This document shows, in pieces, positions 6,118 through 11,327 of a stretch of 11,327 bases of DNA. The stretch comes from Chlamydiota bacterium (GTDB lineage: Bacteria > Auribacterota > UBA3054 > B51-G9): NCBI GenBank assembly GCA_030596365.1, contig JAUVKG010000046.1, positions 1 to 11,327 on the forward strand. Reading direction: 5' to 3'. The notes beneath the pieces were generated by a model that worked only from the letters and a program-made list of their open reading frames with translations, had not been told where the DNA came from and did no database searches. Numbering within the stretch: position 1 is the first letter of the stretch; each line of letters starts with the position of its first letter. A program made the translations under genes and the position numbers.

Positions 6118-6783
6118 ATGTCTCAAGATAAACATAACCATCATGTGGTAATAGTTTCGGGATTTTCTGATTCAAGAAGCCGAAACAAAATCATCGCCAA
6201 TTCTTTCGAAGAGATCGGCTTGATTCCTCATATCTATAAATATCCGGCTAAAGAATGGACTATTGATCGTGCGGCTATGATGCTTGGGGTTTTTATTGAT
6301 ACTGAAATTGTAAAAGATGAAACTAATATAGCTATAAGTTTTCTCAGTTACGAGCTTGGAAGTCTTGTAACACGCTATTACGTCAGTCACTACAAACTAC
6401 TACCGGCAAGGCGGTGCATTATAATTGCTGATCCGTTTCATCCTTCCGACAAATACAGAGACAAAAAAATTGGCTGGTTGGGACGTCATCGTTACGGTGT
6501 TCCGCTTATACAGCTTGCAGAAGGTCCACGCGGTTTTCCTACTTATTGTGGGATTCCTCCAATTCCGTTCGGAGTAATTGTTACCGGAACCAAAGAGCCC
6601 AAGAAAGGTGGAATATATAACAATCAGGAAATTCACGATTCGCTTTATGTTCCTCGATATATGCTTAAAGAAGCACGGGAAGTTATTTATACTCCGCCGA
6701 CTTGTAAAAAAGCGTTAGCGATTAAACCTGTACTTAAACTTGCGACCACATTCCTCCAGCATGGCTGGTTTAAAGGGAATTAA
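6118..6783 (+). CDS. Alpha/beta-hydrolase-like protein lacking recognisable catalytic residues
   Basis: 221 residues, cytosolic by sequence. The layout resembles short lipase/esterase-like alpha/beta hydrolases: a first strand HVVIVSGFSDS (9-19), the elbow region ISFLSYELGSLVTRYY (73-88), CIIIADPFHPSD (100-111), PFGVIVTGT (150-158) and the ending FLQHGWF (212-218). At the nucleophile elbow the usual GHSxGG reads SYELGS (77-82) when LVxRYY is aligned, which puts Glu79 at the serine position. Ser77 is the only alternative and lacks the flanking glycines. At the usual catalytic His the aligned residue is Cys196 (PPTCKK). Asp174 (HDS) may match the usual acidic residue. It may be a non-catalytic homologue or use altered chemistry. 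It opens the operon and stops 4 nt before the ispG ATG, so it is expected to be co-translated with IspG. Family membership is inferred from pattern and is not certain. Confidence 0.8.
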   Translation: MSQDKHNHHVVIVSGFSDSRSRNKIIANSFEEIGLIPHIYKYPAKEWTIDRAAMMLGVFIDTEIVKDETNIAISFLSYELGSLVTRYYVSHYKLLPARRCIIIADPFHPSDKYRDKKIGWLGRHRYGVPLIQLAEGPRGFPTYCGIPPIPFGVIVTGTKEPKKGGIYNNQEIHDSLYVPRYMLKEAREVIYTPPTCKKALAIKPVLKLATTFLQHGWFKGN

Positions 6784-6787
6784 AATT

Positions 6788-7873
6788 ATGCTTTTTAGTA
6801 ATAGAAATAAAACAAATGTCGTAAATGTCGGCAACATTCCCATTGGTGGGACAAATTTTATTTCTGTGCAATCGATGACTAACACAGATACTCGAAATGC
6901 CGGAGATACTTTAAGGCAGATTAAAAAAATAAAGGAACTTGGCGGCGATATTGTTAGAGTATCTGTACCGGATGCGAAAGCGGCTGATGCTTTGCAGGAA
7001 ATTGTAGTCAACTCTCCCCTGCCGGTAGTCGCCGATATTCATTTTGATTATCGGCTGGCATTAAAGGCTATTGAAACCGGCGTGGCAAAATTAAGACTTA
7101 ATCCTGGAAATATCGGCAACATTGAAAATGTGAAATCGGTTGCCCGCGCGGCGAAAGATAAAAATGTTCCCATCAGAATTGGTGTGAACGCGGGAAGTCT
7201 TGAGAATGGTCTGGCTAAATCGGTTCTGGAAAGAAGGTTCTCGCTTGGAGAAGCAATGTGTAAAAGCGCTCTCGCTCAAGCTTCAATTCTTGAAGATTGC
7301 GATTTTCATGATATTGTTATCAGTGTCAAAGCGAGCCATGTTCCGGTAACATTTGAAGCTTACAAAAGGCTTGCAAACTTATGCGATTATCCATTGCACA
7401 TCGGCATAACCGAGGCAGGTGCCGCGATGGCCGGAATAATTAAATCTTCCGTTGGAATCGGTTCTCTGCTCGCCGAGGGCATTGGCGATACAATTCGCGT
7501 TTCTCTTACCGGACCACCGGAAGAAGAAATAAAAGCGGGACGAAGAATTTTGCAGGCTCTTGGATTAAGAGCTTACGGTCCGGAAATTATTAGTTGCCCG
7601 ACTTGCGGAAGAACGGAAGTTGACGTATTAAGAATCGCTGAAGAACTGCAGAAAGAAATCGAAAGCGACCTGAAGATCGCTAAAATAAATTGCACGATTG
7701 CCGTGATGGGCTGCGTGGTAAACGGTCCCGGCGAAGCAAGTTCAGCAGACATAGGATTTGCCGGTGGAAAGAACTGTGGAATTATTTTTAGAAAAGGTAA
7801 AAAAATAGGAAAAGTAACTGCAGAAAATGCAGTGGAAAAATTGATAGAAGAAATAAAGGCGTTTGACGTTTGA
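6788..7873 (+). CDS. ispG: 4-hydroxy-3-methylbut-2-en-1-yl diphosphate synthase (GcpE/IspG)
   Basis: Catalyses the penultimate step of the MEP isoprenoid pathway, reductive ring opening of MEcPP to HMBPP, using a [4Fe-4S] cluster and a ferredoxin or flavodoxin donor. ATG6788 gives 361 residues, the compact bacterial form. AAAGGGA at about 6772-6778 is a good Shine-Dalgarno site, and the upstream TTG6740 and ATG6761 overlap the previous gene. Signatures: VGNIPIGG (14-21), ISVQSMTNTDT (25-35), DIVRVSVP (54-61), KLRLNPGNIG (101-110), GITEAG (206-211) and SVGIGSLLAEGIGDTIRVSL (221-240). The cluster ligands are Cys270 and Cys273 (SCPTCGR), Cys309 (MGCVVNGPGEA) and Glu316. All are present, so it should be active. 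The last codons and the stop fall in a GTTTGAC tandem repeat, so the terminal FDV is repeat-encoded. Confidence 0.97.
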   Translation: MLFSNRNKTNVVNVGNIPIGGTNFISVQSMTNTDTRNAGDTLRQIKKIKELGGDIVRVSVPDAKAADALQEIVVNSPLPVVADIHFDYRLALKAIETGVAKLRLNPGNIGNIENVKSVARAAKDKNVPIRIGVNAGSLENGLAKSVLERRFSLGEAMCKSALAQASILEDCDFHDIVISVKASHVPVTFEAYKRLANLCDYPLHIGITEAGAAMAGIIKSSVGIGSLLAEGIGDTIRVSLTGPPEEEIKAGRRILQALGLRAYGPEIISCPTCGRTEVDVLRIAEELQKEIESDLKIAKINCTIAVMGCVVNGPGEASSADIGFAGGKNCGIIFRKGKKIGKVTAENAVEKLIEEIKAFDV

Positions 7874-7882
7874 CGTTTGACG
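7861..7882 (+). repeat. Three GTTTGAC heptamers across the ispG stop
   Basis: Exact copies at 7861-7867, 7868-7874 and 7875-7881, then GTTGGA. The ispG TGA (7871-7873) is in the second copy. In TTTG-NNN phase this matches the heptamer family that flanks the four-helix-bundle gene. Since 7 is not a multiple of 3, copy-number change would alter the frame, but a TGA in each unit limits any extension. Confidence 0.85.
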
Positions 7883-7900
7883 TTGGATGTCCAATTTTTT
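7883..7900 (+). terminator. Weak possible terminator after ispG
   Basis: TTGG-ATGT-CCAA (7883-7894, inner A/T pair possible) is followed by six T residues (7895-7900). The 4-5 bp stem is short for an intrinsic terminator, so partial read-through into pyrE is likely. Confidence 0.35.
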
Positions 7901-7926
7901 ATGGGAGATATGGGAGATATGGGAGG
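7901..7926 (+). repeat. Tandem 9-bp repeat ATGGGAGAT
   Basis: Copies at 7901-7909 and 7910-7918 with a third partial copy ATGGGAG at 7919-7925. Each unit contains GGGAGAT, purine-rich like a Shine-Dalgarno site, but the tract is more than 90 nt upstream of pyrE and has no adjacent open frame. Confidence 0.75.
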
Positions 7927-7940
7927 AACTCGAACATTGA

Positions 7941-8017
7941 ATAACGAATAACGATTAACTAATAACTGATAACTAATAACTGATAACTATTAACCGATAA
8001 CTAATAACGGATAACTA
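7941..8017 (+). repeat. Eleven tandem W-TAAC-NN heptamers before pyrE
   Basis: The 77-bp tract divides exactly into 11 units of 7 bp. Each has TAAC at unit positions 2-5: nine begin with A and two with T, and the last two bases vary (GA, TA, TG, CG, GG). Only TA separates the tract from the pyrE ATG at 8020. Every unit carries TAA and 7 shifts the frame by one, so all three frames are closed every 21 nt. Confidence 0.92.
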
Positions 8018-8019
8018 TA

Positions 8020-8586
8020 ATGGAAATTATAAAAGTTTTTAAAGAATGCAACGCTTTGCTTGAAGGTCATTTTATTTTAAGCTCAGGATTGCACAGTAAT
8101 AAATACCTGCAATGTGCTAAAGTTTTACAGTATCCCGATATTGCAAGCATAATCGGCGAAGAAATCGCTGAAAATTTCGCTACAACTCAGGTTGACTTAA
8201 TTGTCGGACCGGCAATGGGCGGCATTGTAATCGCTCAGGAAGTCGGTCGCGCACTGTCAACACGAACTATTTTTTCGGAGCGCGAAAACGGGAAAATGAC
8301 TTTCCGAAGGGGCTTTGAAGTTAAGCCGGGAGAAAAGGCAATTGTTGTTGAAGACGTAATAACAACCGGTGGATCTGCGAAAGAAGTTGTTGAGATGTTA
8401 AAATCACATGGAGTAGAAGTAATCGCTGTCGCATCGATAATTGATCGCAGCAACGGTGAAGCGGATTTTGGTATCCCCTTTCATTCGCTTACAAAGGTAG
8501 AAGTAAAAACTTATAAACCCGAAGAATGTCCGATGTGCAAAGAAGGAGATGAAGCAGTAAAGCCCGGCAGCCGGGGATTAAAGTAA
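8020..8586 (+). CDS. pyrE: Orotate phosphoribosyltransferase
   Basis: Transfers the phosphoribosyl group of PRPP to orotate to form OMP in pyrimidine synthesis; cytosolic, type I PRTase fold. 188 residues. Seen: the orotate-side SSGLHSNKYLQCAKV (21-35), VGPAMGGIVIAQEVG (62-76), basic FRRGFEVKPGEK (95-106), and the PRPP loop VVEDVITTGGSAKE (109-122). The C-terminus CPMCKEG...KPGSRG (170-186) carries a CxxC typical of one PyrE subgroup. All key motifs are intact. No Shine-Dalgarno site precedes ATG8020, because the heptamer tract abuts the start; initiation may rely on an unstructured A/T-rich leader. It is followed after 9 nt by argS and is probably co-transcribed with it. Confidence 0.97.
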   Translation: MEIIKVFKECNALLEGHFILSSGLHSNKYLQCAKVLQYPDIASIIGEEIAENFATTQVDLIVGPAMGGIVIAQEVGRALSTRTIFSERENGKMTFRRGFEVKPGEKAIVVEDVITTGGSAKEVVEMLKSHGVEVIAVASIIDRSNGEADFGIPFHSLTKVEVKTYKPEECPMCKEGDEAVKPGSRGLK

Positions 8587-8595
8587 TATAAATTT

Positions 8596-10251
8596 ATGAA
8601 AGAAAAAATATTAAATGCGCTTACGGAAGCCGTTAATGAATTACTTGGAAGCTCCTGCGATGAAATAAAATTATCGCTAACTGTTCCCAAAGATAATTCT
8701 CACGGTGATTTTTCATCTAACGCGGCGATGATAATCGCGAAAAAAATTGGCAAAAGTCCTCGCGATACGGCTACCGTAATTGTAAATTCCCTGAATGAAA
8801 AAATATCTAATATCGCTTCATGCGAAATTGCCGGACCGGGCTTTATTAATTTTAAATTATCTGGAGACGCCGGTGCACAGATTTTTTTGCAGTTGTTTAA
8901 TACCGGCGAAAAAATCGGTTTATCAAATACCGGCAACGGCAAAAGAGTAAATATTGAATATGTTAGTGCAAATCCTACGGGACCATTGAGCGTCGGCCAC
9001 GGAAGAAACGCTGCTGTAGGTGATGTGATTGCAAATTTATACAAAGCAGTTGGTTACGATGTTACCCGCGAATATTATTTTAATGATGCCGGCAACCAGA
9101 TGACCGTGCTTGCGAATTCTGTTCGCACGAGGTATTTGCAGTTACTTGGAGTCGAAGTTGAGCTTGACGAAAATGCTTACCAGGGAGAATACATTATTGA
9201 CATTGCGCAAGCAATAAAAAATGAGCATAGCGATTTTTTGAAGGATACAGACGAACTTAATATTTTCAAAAAGTATGCTGTTGACGCAATGTTCGATATG
9301 ATAAAAGTGTCTCTTAAAAAAATGTGCGTTGAACATGATGTTTATTTTAATGAACGCTCGCTTTACGACGACGGTAAAATTGAAGAAACGCTTCAGAAAA
9401 TTGATAAGCTTGGACTTTCTTACAAAAAAGATGATGCAATATGGTTTAAAGCCATGCAATTCGGAGCGGAAAAAGATAGGGTTCTTGTCAAATCAACCGG
9501 CGAACCGACTTACCGTTTACCTGACATTGCGTATCATGTAGATAAATTCAAACGTAATTATGATTTGATAGTAGATATTTTCGGTGCTGATCATCAGGCT
9601 CAATATCCTGATGTTATCGCTTGTCTTAAAGCAATGGACCTGGACGAGAAAAAGGTTAAAGTTGTAATTTATCAATTTGTTACAATTGTAAAAGACGGTG
9701 AAGCTGTTAAAATGTCAACCCGAAAAGCTAATTATATTACGCTTGATGAACTTATGGATGATGTTGGTGTAGATGCCACACGTTACTTTTTTGTTATGCG
9801 CCGATTAGGAAGTCATTTAGAGTTTGACATAGAGCTTGCGCGAAAACATTCACTTGATAATCCTGTATTTTATGTTCAATACGCTCATGCGAGAATCAGT
9901 TCTATTTTCCGGCACTGTGCCGAGAAAAAGCCGGATATTTGTTTGGATAAAATTGATGCAGAAAATATAAATCCCGCATTACTAACCGAACAGGAAGAAA
10001 TAGATTTGATTAGTCATGTAGCGCAGTTTAAAGACACTATTTCTATAGCGGCCAAAACTTGCGAGCCGCACAGGCTGACAGGATATCTTGAAAAGATTGC
10101 TGAACTGTTTCACAGATATTATAATCTTCATCACGTTGTTGTTGACGATGATGAAGTTACCAAGGCACGTCTTGCATTGGTAATACTAACACAAAGAGTA
10201 ATTAAAAACGGCCTTGAAATTCTTGGAGTAAACGCTCCGGAGAAAATGTAA
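8596..10251 (+). CDS. argS: Arginyl-tRNA synthetase
   Basis: Class I synthetase that charges tRNA-Arg with arginine using ATP; normally active only with tRNA bound. 551 residues, usual length. The N-terminal Add1-like domain is about 1-90, with PKDNSHGDFSSNAAM (31-45) and GPGFINFKL (80-88). The catalytic core has SANPTGPLSVGHGRN (124-138), the HIGH-class signature, and EYYFNDAGNQM (159-169). YRLPDIAYHVDK (306-317) and IFGADHQAQYPDV (328-340) follow, then KMSTRKANYITLDEL (372-386), the KMSKS-class loop. The C-terminal DALR anticodon-binding domain begins near VQYAHARISSI (427-437). No lesions are seen. The start is 9 nt after the pyrE stop without a clear Shine-Dalgarno site. The stop is directly followed by a TTTG-NNN heptamer tract. 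Confidence 0.98.
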   Translation: MKEKILNALTEAVNELLGSSCDEIKLSLTVPKDNSHGDFSSNAAMIIAKKIGKSPRDTATVIVNSLNEKISNIASCEIAGPGFINFKLSGDAGAQIFLQLFNTGEKIGLSNTGNGKRVNIEYVSANPTGPLSVGHGRNAAVGDVIANLYKAVGYDVTREYYFNDAGNQMTVLANSVRTRYLQLLGVEVELDENAYQGEYIIDIAQAIKNEHSDFLKDTDELNIFKKYAVDAMFDMIKVSLKKMCVEHDVYFNERSLYDDGKIEETLQKIDKLGLSYKKDDAIWFKAMQFGAEKDRVLVKSTGEPTYRLPDIAYHVDKFKRNYDLIVDIFGADHQAQYPDVIACLKAMDLDEKKVKVVIYQFVTIVKDGEAVKMSTRKANYITLDELMDDVGVDATRYFFVMRRLGSHLEFDIELARKHSLDNPVFYVQYAHARISSIFRHCAEKKPDICLDKIDAENINPALLTEQEEIDLISHVAQFKDTISIAAKTCEPHRLTGYLEKIAELFHRYYNLHHVVVDDDEVTKARLALVILTQRVIKNGLEILGVNAPEKM

Positions 10252-10253
10252 AA

Positions 10254-10288
10254 TTTGTACTTTGACCTTTGGTTTTTGTACTTTGAAA
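10254..10288 (+). repeat. Five TTTG-NNN heptamers upstream of the four-helix-bundle gene
   Basis: Consecutive units TTTGTAC, TTTGACC, TTTGGTT, TTTGTAC and TTTGAAA begin 3 nt after the argS stop. The 11-mer TTTGTACTTTG occurs at 10254-10264 and 10275-10285. It is exactly inverted downstream of the next gene. Confidence 0.88.
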
Positions 10289-10304
10289 AGATTGGAGTTG
10301 TTTT

Positions 10305-10685
10305 ATGAATATTGAAAAGACAAATTTCGAGAAACTTGACGTATACAAATTATCTGAACAACTTTCTGACATAATATGGGATATAGTAATTGAATGGGAT
10401 TATTTCGCAAAAGATACCGTTGGCAAACAATTGGTTAAATCTGCCGATAGCATAGGCGCTAATATAGCCGAAGGATCAGGACGCGGAACGGATAAAGATA
10501 ATATTCACTTTATTAAAATTGCCCGCGGGTCGCTTTACGAAACGCAACATTGGTTAAGACGTTCTTACAAGCGGAAACTAATCATTGGAGAAAACATTAA
10601 ACAATTACTTCCGATAATCAAGGAATTAGGTCCAAGATTAAACGCTTATATAACTTCTATAAAAAAGAAACAAACAATTTATTAA
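10305..10685 (+). CDS. Four-helix-bundle protein, 23S rRNA intervening-sequence (IVP/S23) family
   Basis: 126 residues. Family pattern: FEKLDVYKLSEQL (8-20), then VGKQLVKSADSIGANIAEGSGRG (39-61), ARGSLYETQHWLRRS (73-87) and a final helix PIIKELGPRLNAYITSI (103-119). The family is named after proteins encoded in intervening sequences of 23S rRNA genes and is related to the Avd accessory proteins of diversity-generating retroelements. Biochemical roles are poorly known; a basic pentameric bundle binding nucleic acid is the usual picture. No rRNA, reverse transcriptase or template/variable repeats are visible here, so neither classical context applies. GGAG at 10294-10297 is well placed (7 nt) before ATG10305, a better site than those of pyrE or argS. 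The gene is bounded by inverted heptamer repeats and separates argS from purC, so it is probably an inserted cassette. Confidence 0.93.
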   Translation: MNIEKTNFEKLDVYKLSEQLSDIIWDIVIEWDYFAKDTVGKQLVKSADSIGANIAEGSGRGTDKDNIHFIKIARGSLYETQHWLRRSYKRKLIIGENIKQLLPIIKELGPRLNAYITSIKKKQTIY

Positions 10686-10710
10686 CAAAGTACAAAGTAC
10701 AAAACACAAA
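10683..10710 (-). repeat. Inverted TTTG-NNN heptamers downstream of the four-helix-bundle gene
   Basis: On the + strand the units TAACAAA, GTACAAA, GTACAAA and ACACAAA (NNN-CAAA) are continuous, and the first contains the gene's TAA stop. CAAAGTACAAA at 10686-10696 and 10693-10703 is the exact reverse complement of the upstream 11-mer. A further degenerate unit (GAACCAA) follows before purC. Confidence 0.88.
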
Positions 10711-10722
10711 GAACCAAAAAAT

Positions 10723-11327
10723 ATGACAACAAAAAACATCGAAATCAAAGAATATCCGTTGCTGAAAAGCGGGAAGGTAAGAGAAGTTTTTGACCTTGGC
10801 GATTCGCTTCTGTTTATCGCTACAGACAGAATATCGGCATTTGACTGTATTTTGCCTACAGCCATTCCTGACAAGGGAAAAGTTTTAACTAACCTTTCGT
10901 TATTTTGGTTTGAGCTTTTGAAAAACGTGGTTGATAATCATCTTATCACCGCTGACATTTCTGAATTTCCAACTCCCCTGCAAAAGTATTCCGAACAACT
11001 TGACGGCAGATCAATGATTGTAAAAAAAGCAGAAGTATTGCCGGTTGAATGTATTGTTCGCGGCTATCTTGCCGGTTCAGGCTGGAAAGAATACCAGCAA
11101 GATGGAACGATTACAGGGATAAAACTTCCTGAAGGATTAGTTGAGTCATCCGAACTTCCTGAGCCTATTTTCACTCCATCAACCAAAGCGGACTCAGGAC
11201 ATGATGAAAACATACCTTTCAGCGAGATGGTTGAAATCATCGGTGAAGATCTTGCGACCCAAGTTCGTGACGCAAGTTTAACTTTGTATTCATCCGCACG
11301 CGATCATGCGAAGAGTCGGGGAATAAT
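10723..11327 (+). CDS. purC: SAICAR synthetase, 5' part (runs off the window)
   Basis: Ligates aspartate to CAIR using ATP to give SAICAR in de novo purine synthesis. 201 complete codons are visible and the frame is open at the window edge. Seen: KSGKVREVFDLGDSLLFIATDRISAFD (15-41, the nucleotide-binding start), PDKGKVLTNLSLFWF (49-63), VECIVRGYLAGSGWKEYQ (108-125), LPEPIFTPSTKADSGHDENI (145-164). The SGWKEYQ and FTPSTKA arrangement fits the longer (about 290-300 residue) form rather than the ~237-residue E. coli form. ATG10723 follows the A-rich end of a heptamer tract without a Shine-Dalgarno site. The nearest upstream gene other than the inserted four-helix-bundle cassette is argS, so purC may belong to the same transcript. 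Confidence 0.96.
   Translation, partial: MTTKNIEIKEYPLLKSGKVREVFDLGDSLLFIATDRISAFDCILPTAIPDKGKVLTNLSLFWFELLKNVVDNHLITADISEFPTPLQKYSEQLDGRSMIVKKAEVLPVECIVRGYLAGSGWKEYQQDGTITGIKLPEGLVESSELPEPIFTPSTKADSGHDENIPFSEMVEIIGEDLATQVRDASLTLYSSARDHAKSRGI

Noticed and set aside
6740..6787. Upstream TTG/ATG start for ispG
   Set aside because: It would overlap the hydrolase gene and add residues without family similarity. ATG6788 has a well-placed AAAGGGA.
7941..8017. CRISPR array or iteron-type replication origin
   Set aside because: Units of 7 bp have no spacers, and no cas, rep or DnaA-box cluster is nearby. The similar array elsewhere in the window also lies in an ordinary intergenic spacer.
10305..10685. 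Avd-type accessory protein of a diversity-generating retroelement
   Set aside because: No reverse transcriptase, template repeat or variable repeat is visible on either side; the neighbours are argS and purC.
10254..10710. True intervening sequence inside a 23S rRNA gene
   Set aside because: The flanking sequences are protein-coding (argS and purC), not rRNA.

Overview
This is an AT-rich bacterial window in which housekeeping biosynthesis genes are interleaved with exported or accessory genes and an unusual load of short intergenic repeats. Taxonomy cannot be fixed from the sequence. The hybrid PAS kinase, the phosphoesterase/GH99-like/CBM fusion, the stand-alone four-helix-bundle gene, the scarcity of good Shine-Dalgarno sites and the repeat-rich spacers would fit an uncultured lineage such as Planctomycetota (Phycisphaerae-like), Omnitrophota or the Bacteroidota/Ignavibacteria side. 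That assignment is a weak inference.

Left part (1-2703, + strand): the tail of an unknown gene overlaps trpF by ATGA, followed by trpF (tryptophan synthesis), a 74-residue Cys-containing protein of unknown function, and a soluble PAS / histidine kinase / receiver hybrid. Short hairpins follow both trpF and the small gene.

Middle part (2707-5916, - strand): a secreted thermonuclease-like protein and, downstream of it, an 863-residue exported fusion of a CPPED1-like metallophosphoesterase, a GH99/GH71-like domain and a CBM9-like domain. The nuclease promoter overlaps a perfect 12-bp inverted repeat that looks like an operator, and the predicted transcript is nearly leaderless.

Right part (6118-11327, + strand): a divergent promoter drives an alpha/beta-hydrolase-like protein that appears to lack catalytic residues, then ispG (isoprenoid precursor synthesis), pyrE (UMP synthesis), argS (arginyl-tRNA synthetase), a four-helix-bundle (23S rRNA IVP-type) gene and the start of purC (purine synthesis), which runs off the window.

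The most unusual signal is non-coding. Several spacers are built from tandem 7-bp units with a fixed tetranucleotide core. One family (W-TAAC-NN) fills the spacers directly before pyrE (11 units) and before the phosphoesterase fusion (8 units plus an in-phase 21-bp palindromic insert). In both cases TAAC lies on the sense strand of the following gene. A second family (TTTG-NNN) runs through the ispG stop codon and flanks the four-helix-bundle gene in inverted orientation, as if that gene were the payload of a cassette. Similar 7-bp units seem to have been absorbed into the coding start of the phosphoesterase fusion.
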